A stretch of 34,320 nt of DNA from an uncultured Bacillota bacterium. Its GTDB lineage: Bacteria > Bacillota_I > Bacilli_A > Culicoidibacterales > ZOR0006. The translations under genes were made by a program, and so were the position numbers. The notes below the pieces were generated by a model. The model was not told where the DNA came from. It searched no databases and saw only the letters and a list, made by a program, of their open reading frames with translations. Shown piece by piece: positions 8,152 to 17,560 of the stretch (the first letter of the stretch is position 1; each line of letters begins with the position of its first letter). The stretch is taken from the NCBI GenBank assembly GCA_945956935.1, contig CAMFJD010000019.1:1-34320 (forward strand), given 5' to 3'.

Positions 8152-9453
8152 TTATTTAATTGCAGTAATAATATCTGTTTTAGCTGCTTTTTTAGCCGGA
8201 ATAATTCCCGCTAAAAATCCAACAACAAAACAAAAAATTAAAATACCTGTAACTAATGTAACTGTTGGAATAGCGATTTGAGTAATTGATTGGCCTAACA
8301 GATCTGCTGTAATTGACTCACCAACCACATTTAAAATAAAAGTAAATATAAAACCTAATACAATAGCGATACTTCCGCCAAGTAACGAAATTGCACATGC
8401 CTCACCGACAAATATTTTAATAACATCGTTAACACTTCCGCCAATTACTTTTATAATTCCAATTTCTTTATTTCGCTCATAAATAGCCATATCCATCGTG
8501 TTTGTAATTCCTAAAGCTGAGACAAATAGAGAAATTCCTGCTAATGCCCCAAGTACAGTATTTACTCCTAGTAACATTAATTTTGTCTGTTGTTCAAATT
8601 CTTTTGCTGATGATATTTGATAACCCATTTCTTTTAATTGTGATTCAGCATCTGCCAATAGTGAAACGTCTGTTACTTTCGCATCAATTGAATCATATTT
8701 TTTCAACCTAGACATATCAGGCTTTTCTTCTGGGTTAATAGTTGCATAATAATCAATTTCACTACGTAATAATGTCTTCACAAACTTCGATGATGAAACT
8801 GCACCATATGCATGTTCTTTTGCTTGTGATGAAAAGACACCGACAATCACTGTCGAAAATTTTTTCATTGAAATTTTATTCCCTTTATCATCAATCATTG
8901 ATGATCCACCACCGACTTTTATTTTTTGTCCTATTAAATTTTCTAGTTCTGATTGATCGGTAATCTTTTGATCCCAACTATAACCTAACAATTCTTTTGC
9001 CATTTCGTATCCTATAATTATTTCACGTGTACCTGTATTTGGAAGACGACCTATCTGTATTTTATTTTCATCAATACTACTGTAATCATCTACAGCCAAA
9101 ATACTTATGTATGTCTCAAGTTGTTGCATTTGGACGAGTGTATGAGCATATTGTTTAGGTGTTACCTTAAGAAATAAGCCTAGCTCTTCTAATTTCGTTA
9201 CATCTTCATCTGTTAGCTCCGTTCGTGCTTCCCCTCCCTCACTTGATTGATAGTTCGGATACACTTGGATAACACTAGTATCCATCATCTCTTGCATTGA
9301 CGTCGTTAAATATTGTTCAAATCCATTCGTGATTGAAATAATCATAAAAATTGATAAACAGCCAACAATGACACCGACCATAGTAAAAATTGTTCGAGTC
9401 CGCCGTTTCCACATATTACGCCAAATAATTTCGATTAAATCAAGTAACTTCAT
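8152..9453 (-). CDS. MacB/FtsX-type ABC transporter permease
   Basis: A 433-aa permease with MacB topology: one N-terminal membrane helix (about 22-42), a large extracytoplasmic domain (about 45-290) and three C-terminal helices (about 295-320, 350-378, 395-420), the last region being the conserved FtsX domain ending in GIIPAKKAAKTD. Such permeases couple cytosolic ATP hydrolysis to mechanical work on extracytoplasmic substrates rather than classic transport. Its ATPase is most likely the separate gene two positions upstream. The ATG at 9453 lies 2 nt after the stop of the preceding gene with no strong ribosome binding site, which suggests translational coupling. It is the last gene of the operon. 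Confidence 0.88.
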   Translation of the reverse strand: MKLLDLIEIIWRNMWKRRTRTIFTMVGVIVGCLSIFMIISITNGFEQYLTTSMQEMMDTSVIQVYPNYQSSEGGEARTELTDEDVTKLEELGLFLKVTPKQYAHTLVQMQQLETYISILAVDDYSSIDENKIQIGRLPNTGTREIIIGYEMAKELLGYSWDQKITDQSELENLIGQKIKVGGGSSMIDDKGNKISMKKFSTVIVGVFSSQAKEHAYGAVSSSKFVKTLLRSEIDYYATINPEEKPDMSRLKKYDSIDAKVTDVSLLADAESQLKEMGYQISSAKEFEQQTKLMLLGVNTVLGALAGISLFVSALGITNTMDMAIYERNKEIGIIKVIGGSVNDVIKIFVGEACAISLLGGSIAIVLGFIFTFILNVVGESITADLLGQSITQIAIPTVTLVTGILIFCFVVGFLAGIIPAKKAAKTDIITAIK

Positions 9454-9455
9454 AA

Positions 9456-10331
9456 TTAATTACCAAATCCAAAGAAACTTTTGATTTTATCCCAAAAACT
9501 TTGCGGTTGTTCCGGAGAAACTTCTTCACCTTCAGTTAGATTTGAAGCGACAATCGTTGTTGATCCATCTAATGTTCTTGTTTGTCCAGTTGCATCTTGA
9601 TATGATACCGTTACTTTTGCAGTTGTATCATTTTGTATATATGGCAGTGGAATACTGATATATCCTTCGCTCTCAACATCAATTGTACCAATTGATTGCT
9701 CAATCGTTTGTGAATCAACAACTACTGTTGCTTTAACATTACGTAATTTAGTTGTTCCTTCATTCATAATTGAAGCTGACAATGTTTGATCCATTGCTTG
9801 TATTTGCGATAAACTCACATTTGCGGTGTTTTGTACCATAACACCTATTGTTTTAGTGATTTCTTCCTCACTTCCCCCTGTTGGCGTAAACATCACACTC
9901 GTAATAAAATTATATACTCCATCTTGTATTGTCGGTGAACTTTGTAATGTTACAGTTACTTCACGTACATCTTGGTATCCAATTCTTCCCACGTAAATTT
10001 CATTTGTCGTTCCTACTGGCATAAAAGGGTCTAGTGTTGCTTTACCTTCAACATTTACCATTTTCAATGATAATCCATGAATTGCTCCATCACTGATATT
10101 TTCAATGCGAAATGTGACAGCAAAAGGTTGACCTGGTTCTACACTCGGTACAACATCTACCTTACTTATCATGATTTTTTTTGATTGAATATTACTTGTT
10201 TGCGTTATTTGATTCTGTGTATCAGATCCAGTCGTCCCCTCACTTGTTTCAGCACTTACTTGCATAAATGAACTACTCACTACCACACTCATCATACTTA
10301 TTACCATTAATTTTTTTGTTATTTGATTCAT
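9456..10331 (-). CDS. Secreted CARDB-like protein of the ABC operon
   Basis: A 291-aa exported protein. The signal peptide ends near residue 27 (FMQVSA then ETS). The mature part looks like two Ig-fold domains of the CARDB/COG1361 type (about 50-165, with SVEPGQPFAVTFRIENISDG, and about 168-260). An acidic linker and a short aromatic, amphipathic C-terminus (SFWDKIKSFFGFGN) follow instead of a membrane anchor or sortase signal. It occupies the place that a MacA-type adaptor has in classical MacAB systems. The start has AAGGAG about 10 nt upstream; the ATPase stop lies 7 nt before the ATG. Function is inferred only from context, probably an extracytoplasmic partner of the MacB-like permease. 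Confidence 0.75.
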   Translation of the reverse strand: MNQITKKLMVISMMSVVVSSSFMQVSAETSEGTTGSDTQNQITQTSNIQSKKIMISKVDVVPSVEPGQPFAVTFRIENISDGAIHGLSLKMVNVEGKATLDPFMPVGTTNEIYVGRIGYQDVREVTVTLQSSPTIQDGVYNFITSVMFTPTGGSEEEITKTIGVMVQNTANVSLSQIQAMDQTLSASIMNEGTTKLRNVKATVVVDSQTIEQSIGTIDVESEGYISIPLPYIQNDTTAKVTVSYQDATGQTRTLDGSTTIVASNLTEGEEVSPEQPQSFWDKIKSFFGFGN

Positions 10332-10338
10332 CTTTATA

Positions 10339-11028
10339 CTACTCCTTCGTTTTTCCTTCAGTTACTAATAATCCATCTTTCATTTCAATTAAGCGATCGG
10401 CATAGTCATACACAACATGTGAATGTGTAACAACAACAAATGTTGTTCCTTCCTCACTGTTTAATTGCTTTAATAATTCTAATATCTCAATTGATGTCTT
10501 ACTATCAAGATTGCCCGTTGGCTCATCCGCTAATATCACTTGCGGATTATTAACAAGTGCTCGAGCAATGGCGACTCGCTGTTGCTGCCCACCAGATAAC
10601 TCAGACGGTAAATGATCCATTCTATCAGCTAGACCCACTTTTTCAAGCATTCGTTTCGCTTGTTCACGTCGTTTTTGCTTTGGAACACCTGCAAAAATAA
10701 GTGGCAATTCAACATTTTCTAATGCACTAAGTTGTGTTAGTAGATTATAACTTTGAAAGATAAAACCTAGATATTGCCGCCGAAACAGTGCGAGTTGATT
10801 CTCGTCCATTACTTCCAAATGTTCTCCGGCAATTACCATTTCACCCTTATCAGTTGGCATAATACCACTCAACACATTGAGAAAAGTGGATTTCCCTGAA
10901 CCTGATTCACCAATAATTGCAACAAACTCTCCTGCCTCTACACTTAAACTAATTCCTTTTAAAATATCTACCCTCTCTTTCCCCATGGGAAAAGACTTAC
11001 AAATATTATTACATGCAATAATCGGCAT
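10339..11028 (-). CDS. ABC transporter ATPase, LolD/MacB type
   Basis: A 229-aa ABC ATPase with Walker A GESGSGKST, Q-loop FIFQSYNLL, signature LSGGQQQR, Walker [13 protein letters not shown] and H-loop VTHSH. Features are those of the LolD/MacB/FtsE group that works with FtsX-fold permeases. The open frame has an ATG five codons earlier, but GGAGG lies 8 nt before the ATG at 11028. It begins only 19 nt after the stop of the BceB-like permease, so it is in the same transcript, and pairs by position with the secreted protein and the MacB-type permease downstream. Confidence 0.9.
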   Translation of the reverse strand: MPIIACNNICKSFPMGKERVDILKGISLSVEAGEFVAIIGESGSGKSTFLNVLSGIMPTDKGEMVIAGEHLEVMDENQLALFRRQYLGFIFQSYNLLTQLSALENVELPLIFAGVPKQKRREQAKRMLEKVGLADRMDHLPSELSGGQQQRVAIARALVNNPQVILADEPTGNLDSKTSIEILELLKQLNSEEGTTFVVVTHSHVVYDYADRLIEMKDGLLVTEGKTKE

Positions 11029-11047
11029 TCGCCATACCTCCATTTTA

Positions 11048-13081
11048 TTATTTTTGTTTCATAAACATTCGCCAACCACTTTGGATGCTTACTATACAAT
11101 AACCACCTATAATTAGGATTATTATTCCTGTACTCACTGCTAGGGAAATCATTGTACTCCCTGCTTCAATTTCAAGTGCTAATTTTACCATTAGCCATAA
11201 AATAGCTAGTACTTGAGGAAAAGCTAGTAATACAGGTACTATAAAATAAACTATCATTTGTTTTTTTAATTGTTGATACATCTGTTTTTTTGATGATCCA
11301 ATATCAAGTAACGTCTGATACTCTGATTTTCTTTCAATCACAAAAGTGAGTTGATGTAATGAAAGCAGTGTTGCACAAGCTAATAAAATAATAATGCTAC
11401 TATACATACCAATATATACGACCAATGCTGTTTCACCAATAACTTGCTCACTCACATGTTGTTTTGTTAACACACTGAAGCTCCCATACTGTGTATCATA
11501 TTGATTTTGTTTTTCATCAAAATTTATCAATGTTTGATACATTTCATCTAACAATTGCTCTGCTTGCATACTTTTTTTCTGATCGTACATCACATTTAAT
11601 ACTGTTGTATATTGTGGCCATTTTGCTTCGCGTTCTGGCACGACAGCAATGAGCATTTGACGACTGAAATCCTCATTCTCAATACCTAATTTTATATATC
11701 CATCTTCCCTTATTCCATACCGTTGACCATCAATATCAATTGTTTCATGTGTTTGCAAATAGTCTTCAAACACTGGTAACATATCATCCATATTCGTCAA
11801 AAATAACACTTCATGACCTCTAGTTCGTATTGGTTCTATGCCTAATAATTGTGCTATATTTACATAGTCGTCATATGTTATGACCCTTAAAAAAGATGGT
11901 GCTCCATGATCAAAAAAAGTATAGAGTGATGCATTCGCCATATTATATTCCGCTAGTAAATCGTTCAAAGTTGTTTCGGTTGTATAAATATTTGTCATTG
12001 TTATATCACCAAGAGCTTTGACATCAACTCCCTTTTCTAACAATAAATCAACCGGACTCGCTACTTTATCACTTTCGTAAGAATGAAATACAATCGTTGC
12101 ATCGTAAGGAGCAATCGTTTGTATCACCGCTTCACTCGTATGACGATAACTAAAACTAAGTGTTAAAATAGACCATGCGCTAACAATAAGCAAACTCATT
12201 CCAACAATACTCCATAAATGTTCGTTGATTTGTTGCCATGATGTTCGAATGGTAACAAATCGCAGCTGTTTCAAATAATGATATTTCGAACGAATAAGTA
12301 ATTGGAATACCAATTTAACACTTGTAATATTTAACCAAATACATGTTAAAATCATACATAGACTCACAATAATACTGACAAAAAAATATTTTGAAAACCA
12401 AGTAGATTGCAAAAAGAAATAACCACTGAGAATAAGTAGCGTCGCCCCACTCCACTCAAGTACAAGTCGCTGCTGAAGTACTCGTTTCAACTCATACGTT
12501 TTTTGTTTATTTTTCAACAAACTTGTAATGCGATATCGTTTTAATTGCCAATAATTTAACAAAAAAATACCAATGATAATAATAAGAAAATACACACTCG
12601 TTTTTAGTATAGCTATCCATGAAAATAAAAATTGATAATTTATTACAGTTGTTTGAAATAATTGTGCTGTCATTAAAATCATTATTTGTGATATTGCAAC
12701 ACCAAGTATAATCCCTAATATCAGTGCAATAACACCAGTACCAAACGTTTCAAGCGCTAACAATTGTGCAACTTGATGTTGCTTCATACCCAAAGCATAA
12801 TAAATAGCAAATTCTTGTTGGCGTCTTTTAAGCAAAAATCCATTTGCACCGGCAAGCAGTGCACTGAATGCAATAACAACAAAAATATTAACTCCTTCTA
12901 GTGCACGCAAAATTGTATTCATTAATCCTAATTGATTTTGGCTTAAAGCAATTGAAGTTTGTTGATTAACAAGTGATTGAAAAAGGTAAACAATTGTGAT
13001 TGAAAAAGTGAAAGTAAACAAATAAATACGATAATCTTGGATGCTTCTTTTCAAATTACGAATAGCAAGCTGTTTAACCAT
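11048..13081 (-). CDS. BceB-type ABC permease
   Basis: A 677-aa permease of the BceB/VraG type: about ten membrane helices, an FtsX domain in each half, and an extracytoplasmic domain of roughly 200 residues (about 310-530) between helices 7 and 8. Family members remove or sense cell-wall-active peptides such as bacitracin by acting on lipid II-cycle targets and signal to a BceS-type kinase. The ATG at 13081 has GGAGG 5 nt upstream and overlaps the ATPase stop (ATGGTTAA). The longer frame from 13099 has no better site. Its substrate cannot be read from the sequence. Confidence 0.9.
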   Translation of the reverse strand: MVKQLAIRNLKRSIQDYRIYLFTFTFSITIVYLFQSLVNQQTSIALSQNQLGLMNTILRALEGVNIFVVIAFSALLAGANGFLLKRRQQEFAIYYALGMKQHQVAQLLALETFGTGVIALILGIILGVAISQIMILMTAQLFQTTVINYQFLFSWIAILKTSVYFLIIIIGIFLLNYWQLKRYRITSLLKNKQKTYELKRVLQQRLVLEWSGATLLILSGYFFLQSTWFSKYFFVSIIVSLCMILTCIWLNITSVKLVFQLLIRSKYHYLKQLRFVTIRTSWQQINEHLWSIVGMSLLIVSAWSILTLSFSYRHTSEAVIQTIAPYDATIVFHSYESDKVASPVDLLLEKGVDVKALGDITMTNIYTTETTLNDLLAEYNMANASLYTFFDHGAPSFLRVITYDDYVNIAQLLGIEPIRTRGHEVLFLTNMDDMLPVFEDYLQTHETIDIDGQRYGIREDGYIKLGIENEDFSRQMLIAVVPEREAKWPQYTTVLNVMYDQKKSMQAEQLLDEMYQTLINFDEKQNQYDTQYGSFSVLTKQHVSEQVIGETALVVYIGMYSSIIILLACATLLSLHQLTFVIERKSEYQTLLDIGSSKKQMYQQLKKQMIVYFIVPVLLAFPQVLAILWLMVKLALEIEAGSTMISLAVSTGIIILIIGGYCIVSIQSGWRMFMKQK

Positions 13082-13832
13082 TTTGTCCTCCAAGTACAAT
13101 CAGAATTTCCATAATTCGTTGAAAAAATTCATTACGATTCTCTTTTCCGCGATACAATTCATTGAAAAATTGGCCGTCTTTAATAAAAATAACTCTATCA
13201 CTATAACTTGCTGCTAATGCATCATGCGTAACAAGTAAAATAGCTGTTTGATCTTGCTCGTGCGTGTATTTTAAAGTTTCAAGTAGCTGATTTGCCGATT
13301 TTGAATCCAATGCTCCCGTCGGTTCATCTGCTAGTATAAGTACTGGATTGGTCACAAGTGCTCGAGCTGCTGCAACACGTTGTTTCTGTCCACCAGATAA
13401 TTGCGATGGAAACTTATCAAGTATACCAACAATATCCAATCGCTCAGCAATCGTCATGATCCGCTTTGTAACATTGGGTTCTTTTACACCTTGAATTGTC
13501 AAAGCTAAAGCAATATTTTCAAATGCTGTCAATGTCGTTAATAATTGAAATTCTTGAAAAACAAAGCCTAGTTGGTCCCGTCGAAATGTTTCAGCTTGAG
13601 ATGCAGACATATTTGCTAATGATGCTCCTTCAATCAAAATATCACCTGCACTCATGCGATCAAATGTCGCAATACAATTTAGTAATGTTGTCTTACCACT
13701 ACCAGATGGTCCCATTATGCTAACAAATTCACCACGCTCAACACTAAATGTCACATCATCAAGTGCCTTAGTCAACACACCATTTTTGCCATAATATTTT
13801 TCAAGTTGTTTTACTTGCAAAATTTCACTCAT
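13074..13832 (-). CDS. BceA-type ABC transporter ATPase
   Basis: A 252-aa ATPase paired with the BceB-like permease. It has Walker [11 protein letters not shown]-loop FVFQEFQLL, signature LSGGQKQR, Walker [13 protein letters not shown] and H-loop VTHDA. A run of Gs (AAGGGGGG) precedes the ATG at 13832 by about 8 nt. It is the first gene of the operon and follows a short intergenic region containing a TATAAT box and an inverted repeat, as expected for regulation by the adjacent response regulator. Confidence 0.93.
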   Translation of the reverse strand: MSEILQVKQLEKYYGKNGVLTKALDDVTFSVERGEFVSIMGPSGSGKTTLLNCIATFDRMSAGDILIEGASLANMSASQAETFRRDQLGFVFQEFQLLTTLTAFENIALALTIQGVKEPNVTKRIMTIAERLDIVGILDKFPSQLSGGQKQRVAAARALVTNPVLILADEPTGALDSKSANQLLETLKYTHEQDQTAILLVTHDALAASYSDRVIFIKDGQFFNELYRGKENRNEFFQRIMEILIVLGGQNG

Positions 13833-13865
13833 TTCACAGCCCCCCTTTTCGCTCTATTTTTCCTT

Positions 13866-13904
13866 ATTATATCATGCGGAAAATGCTACTGCTATTGATG
13901 TAGC
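13866..13904 (-). promoter_or_regulatory. Promoter and candidate regulator site of bceA-like operon
   Basis: The minus strand has a perfect TATAAT (13866-13871) with no clear -35 box. In its place is an inverted repeat GCTAC-N10-GTAGC (13885-13904), at about the distance expected for an activator. It does not match the classic Bacillus BceR box. Assignment to the adjacent response regulator is inference. Confidence 0.4.
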
Positions 13905-13927
13905 TAACAACTTCCTTACGAAAATGC

Positions 13928-13958
13928 AAGAAAAGCACACACTTATACTGCATGTGCT
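13928..13958 (-). terminator. Terminator of the two-component operon
   Basis: AGCACA (13934-13939) pairs with TGTGCT (13953-13958), with flanking A/T pairs and a minus-strand TTTTCTT tail. The second arm lies within the kinase 3' end. It separates regulators from the transport operon. Confidence 0.55.
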
Positions 13959-14953
13959 CTTTTTTGCTTAAAAGTCAATCGAACTATAGTTCCTTTATTT
14001 ATTTCTGATGTTAGTTGAATGTCAATTTCAAGTAATATCGCTAATTTTTTACTGATGTACAGTCCCATTCCAGTTGATTTCACTTTGTTTTTTCCATTTT
14101 CGCCAATGTATCCTTTTTCAAACACCCTCTGAACATCACGAGCATCGATACCTACACCTGTATCTTTGACTTCGATAACAACTGTTCCTGATTGTTCATA
14201 AGCAAATACATGGATAATTCCACCTTGTTGTGTATATTTTAAAGCATTGCTAATTAACTGTTGCAATATAAAGGCTAGCCATTTTGGATCAGTGTAAACT
14301 GAGGTATCTTCTAACTGTAAGTCTAATTGGATTTTTTGATAAATAAATGTCTTGGCGTGTCCTTGAATTACTGTATGTATCAGTGGAATAATCTCGCAAT
14401 CTCTAATCACAAAACTCGGTTTCGCTTCATTTATTCTAGCAAAATATAATACTTGTTCAACATATTCTTCAACCCGCTGTAATTCGGAAGTTATATTTGC
14501 CACACTTTGTTGATGCCCATTATTCGCCAACATCAAATGTAATGCTGCGATTGGCAATTTAATTTCATGAACCCATGATTCAATATATTCTTGATACTCA
14601 CGACTTTGTACTTTTGCATTTTTTACTTCTTGATACATATAATAGTTCGTTTTACGTAACAATTCATATAACTGTTTTCCTTCATAATCATCCGGCTCAT
14701 CAATTACCTCAGCTAATAAATATTTCTGGTCAAGTTGTTCATACTGTGATAGTAATTGTCGATAAAAAGGATACACGCGACGATACTCATCGATAAAATT
14801 TATAGTAATAATCGTCATCATGCATATTACAAATAACACTATCCATCCTGTTGATAATCCTGCTAAAAAACAAATGAGGCAAATACCAATTATCCCACTG
14901 CTTAATGTAACAATACGCCCAATTCGTACCCGTAAGAAAGTTCGTATTGTCAT
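13943..14953 (-). CDS. BceS-type intramembrane-sensing histidine kinase
   Basis: A 336-aa histidine kinase with two membrane helices (about 12-32 and 35-53) separated by only a few residues and no sensor domain. This is the hallmark of BceS-like kinases that take their signal from the partner ABC permease. The H-box is ESWVHEIKLP with His129, the N-box QQLISNALKY (231-240), the G1 box DTGVGI (264-269) and G2 GMGLYI (295-300). All key residues are present. Its ATG overlaps the regulator's TGA by 4 nt (ATGA), so the pair is translationally coupled. Confidence 0.93.
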   Translation of the reverse strand: MTIRTFLRVRIGRIVTLSSGIIGICLICFLAGLSTGWIVLFVICMMTIITINFIDEYRRVYPFYRQLLSQYEQLDQKYLLAEVIDEPDDYEGKQLYELLRKTNYYMYQEVKNAKVQSREYQEYIESWVHEIKLPIAALHLMLANNGHQQSVANITSELQRVEEYVEQVLYFARINEAKPSFVIRDCEIIPLIHTVIQGHAKTFIYQKIQLDLQLEDTSVYTDPKWLAFILQQLISNALKYTQQGGIIHVFAYEQSGTVVIEVKDTGVGIDARDVQRVFEKGYIGENGKNKVKSTGMGLYISKKLAILLEIDIQLTSEINKGTIVRLTFKQKRAHAV

Positions 14954-15615
14954 CGAATTATGTACCCTAAACCACGTCTTGTCTGAATTGGATTTTCAAT
15001 ACCTAGACTCGTAATTTTCTTCCGTAATCGAGTAATATTGACAGATAGAGTATTATCATCAATAAAAGATTGCGTCGACCAAAGATATTCCATTAAAACC
15101 TCACGTGCTATAATCTGCCCACGATGCTGTAATAAATATTGAAAAATAAGTAATTCATTTTTAGTTAATATTACCTCACCTGATGCGGCAGACACACTCC
15201 CCTTGGCAATATCTAACTGCAATTGTTCATATGTAATTATAGTTTGTGCTTGAGTTGTATATGTTCGCTTTAATAACGCCTCAATTCTAGCAATCAAAAT
15301 CTGTGCATTAAATGGCTTCGTCACAAAATCATCTGCTCCAAGATGCATCGCCATTAATTCATCAACATCACCTGCTCTACTTGTGACAATCATGATTGGA
15401 ATCATAGATGTCTTTCTAATCTCACGACACAATGTGTATCCATCTTGTCCAGGTAAATTAACATCTAACAATAGCAAATCGGGTTGTATTTGTTGTATTT
15501 GTGAACACACATCTACAAAATCTGTAATACTTTGGGTATCATAGCCATATTTAGTAATAAATTGTTGTAGTTGCTCACGAACACTTTTATCATCTTCTAT
15601 AATTAGAATTCTCAT
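14950..15615 (-). CDS. OmpR-family response regulator (BceR type)
   Basis: A 221-aa DNA-binding response regulator. The receiver domain starts MRILIIEDD (acidic pocket), with the phosphoacceptor Asp51 in LLLLDVNLPGQDG, the conserved Thr in MIVTSRA and Lys in VTKPF. The C-terminal winged helix (about 125-221) ends RRGLGYIIR. The frame also has an ATG four codons earlier, but that ATG touches the AAAGG; I prefer 15615. It is the first gene of the regulator pair and probably controls the ABC operon next door. Confidence 0.92.
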   Translation of the reverse strand: MRILIIEDDKSVREQLQQFITKYGYDTQSITDFVDVCSQIQQIQPDLLLLDVNLPGQDGYTLCREIRKTSMIPIMIVTSRAGDVDELMAMHLGADDFVTKPFNAQILIARIEALLKRTYTTQAQTIITYEQLQLDIAKGSVSAASGEVILTKNELLIFQYLLQHRGQIIAREVLMEYLWSTQSFIDDNTLSVNITRLRKKITSLGIENPIQTRRGLGYIIR

Positions 15616-15639
15616 GTCTTCCAACATCCTTTCATGTTT

Positions 15640-15672
15640 GTTTTATCATACTTCTCATACTTTGACAAGTAT
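15640..15672 (-). promoter_or_regulatory. Candidate promoter and dyad before the response regulator
   Basis: On the minus strand TTGTCA (15663-15668), 17 nt, then TAAAAC (15640-15645). Over the -35 lies a perfect dyad ATACTT-TGAC-AAGTAT (15657-15672), and a further ATACTT at 15648-15653 makes a direct repeat. This looks like a regulator-binding cluster, possibly autoregulatory. Confidence 0.4.
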
Positions 15673-15683
15673 TCTCAACGTTA

Positions 15684-15717
15684 TAAAAGCGAGGTTGTCC
15701 TAATAGCTAGCCTCGCT
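15684..15717 (-). terminator. Terminator of pepF
   Basis: AGCGAGG (15688-15694) pairs with CCTCGCT (15711-15717). On the minus strand the stem is followed by TTTTAT. It lies 20 nt after the pepF stop. Confidence 0.75.
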
Positions 15718-15736
15718 CTCATCCATTTATTTCATA

Positions 15737-17527
15737 CTAGACACCGTACAATTTATTTGCTAATTGTTCGTATTGTTCAATATCTTGTTCCATGACAGCA
15801 ATTGCATCATACCAAAACTGCTCATCTTGCACATCAATTCCCATTGTTTTTGTTACTTCCTCAATATCTGCTTTCCCAGTTAAACGTAACATTGCATCAT
15901 ATTGTTCACAGAATTGTGATTTATCTTGCAAATAATGGGCATATAATCCTTTTGCATACAGTAAACCAAATGTGTACGGAAAATTATAATAATGAAATCC
16001 AGGAATAAAATAATGGGGCGTCATCACCCACGCAAGTCCTTTACTTTCCGTTAAATCCACTGCATTTCCATATGCTTTCGCCTCACATTCACAGTATAAT
16101 TGACAAATTTCATCAAGACTTAACAACCCTTTTTCGCGGCGTTTAATTACCTCATCCTCAAATAAGAATCGGGCATATACACCATTATGAATTAAAGCAT
16201 ATGTACTTAACTCTTGGTTTAAAATCGCAAAAAGTGTTTGATCATCAGCACCACTTTTTATTGCTTGGGCAATAAAAATTTCTTGTAATGTAGATGCTGT
16301 TTCAGCTAGTGGCATCGGGTAGTTCGTATTTAGCACTGATTCATTTTGTAAAACGTGACCATGATAAGCATGTCCGAGTTCGTGTGCTAGTGTTGATACA
16401 TCATTGAAATTACCATTATAATTCATCAAAATACGACTTTCCCCAAATCCACGTATATTTTGACAAAAAGCACCACCAACTTTTTCACTTTGTGGTAAAA
16501 AATCAACCCACCGTTTGTCAATTGCTCCTTGAATAAATGTACCAATTTTTTTATCGACATTAGTCATCGTCTGGACGACAAATTGGCATCCTTCATCAAT
16601 TGAATACGCTAAATTTGCCTTGCCAATTGGTGCATATAAATCATACGGTTTCAACCCATCAACCGTTCCTAATACACGAGCCTTTGTCTTATAGTATCGT
16701 TGAAAAATCGGAAGTGATTTCTCCATTACTTTAAACATAGTTTGTAACGTTGCAGGCTGCATATGTGAATCTAATAGCGTTTGTTCAAGTAACGATGTAT
16801 AACCGCGCATATGACTCTCAGTTAATGATTCGCCCTTAATTGCATTTAACGCTTGTGCAACACTCGGTGCAATTGTTGCGTATGATGCTACAGCACTCAT
16901 GTATGCTTCACGTCGAACATCTGCATCACTATCCATTAAAAATTTACTCACCATTGTAATTGGTAACATTTGTTCTTCACCATCTACAGTCATTTCAAAC
17001 TGTAGTGTCGATGTTAGCTGATCACGTAATTGTGACCAAGCACGACTGCCTGTTAGTTGCATTTTTGCAATTACGGCCTCTTCTTCAGCAGACAATAAAT
17101 ATCTTGCTTGTTCACGATATTTTGTTAATAGGTATCTATGCTCAACAACAATAGATTCTCCACCAATCACAAATAATTCATCGAAAGCTTCTTCACTTGC
17201 CGTTGCTAAATAATCTGAGAACAGTACATCTAAGTTGGCAAAATCACTGAAAGCAACTTGCAATTCATTCAACAAATTAATAGCTGCTTGATTCGTAGTC
17301 TGTACCGAACTCAATAAATTCGCAAATGCACCTAATTTTGAACTCACACATGCTGCTTGTTGTTGTATCTCCAATACCCGTGCAACAACTGTACTATGAA
17401 ATTGCTCAGTTGTTGTTAACAGTTTTTCAATCTCACGATAATATTCAATTACTAATCGTAAATCTTTTACAATTTCCGGATCGGTTTCACTTGTATATAA
17501 TGCCGTTAAATCCCATGTTTTTTCCAT
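15737..17527 (-). CDS. pepF: Oligoendopeptidase F (M3 family)
   Basis: A 596-aa cytosolic zinc metallopeptidase that cleaves short peptides (roughly 7-17 residues in studied PepF enzymes). The zinc motif HELGHAYHG begins at residue 382, with the third ligand expected in the downstream ETASTLQEIF segment. The length and the C-terminal FNFPYTFGLLYA-like region (here YYNFPYTFGLLYAKGLY) match the M3B group. The ATG at 17527 has GAGGGGG about 8 nt upstream. A TATAAT box (17561-17566) lies in the 46-nt gap to the preceding gene, so it may be transcribed alone. Confidence 0.95.
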   Translation of the reverse strand: MEKTWDLTALYTSETDPEIVKDLRLVIEYYREIEKLLTTTEQFHSTVVARVLEIQQQAACVSSKLGAFANLLSSVQTTNQAAINLLNELQVAFSDFANLDVLFSDYLATASEEAFDELFVIGGESIVVEHRYLLTKYREQARYLLSAEEEAVIAKMQLTGSRAWSQLRDQLTSTLQFEMTVDGEEQMLPITMVSKFLMDSDADVRREAYMSAVASYATIAPSVAQALNAIKGESLTESHMRGYTSLLEQTLLDSHMQPATLQTMFKVMEKSLPIFQRYYKTKARVLGTVDGLKPYDLYAPIGKANLAYSIDEGCQFVVQTMTNVDKKIGTFIQGAIDKRWVDFLPQSEKVGGAFCQNIRGFGESRILMNYNGNFNDVSTLAHELGHAYHGHVLQNESVLNTNYPMPLAETASTLQEIFIAQAIKSGADDQTLFAILNQELSTYALIHNGVYARFLFEDEVIKRREKGLLSLDEICQLYCECEAKAYGNAVDLTESKGLAWVMTPHYFIPGFHYYNFPYTFGLLYAKGLYAHYLQDKSQFCEQYDAMLRLTGKADIEEVTKTMGIDVQDEQFWYDAIAVMEQDIEQYEQLANKLYGV

Positions 17528-17560
17528 TTAAACTGCCCCCTCTTACTCGATGTTTGTTCT

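Noticed and set aside
13860-13910. Classic Bacillus BceR box (TNACA-N4-TGTAA)
   Set aside because: Not found; only a different dyad, GCTAC-N10-GTAGC, is present.
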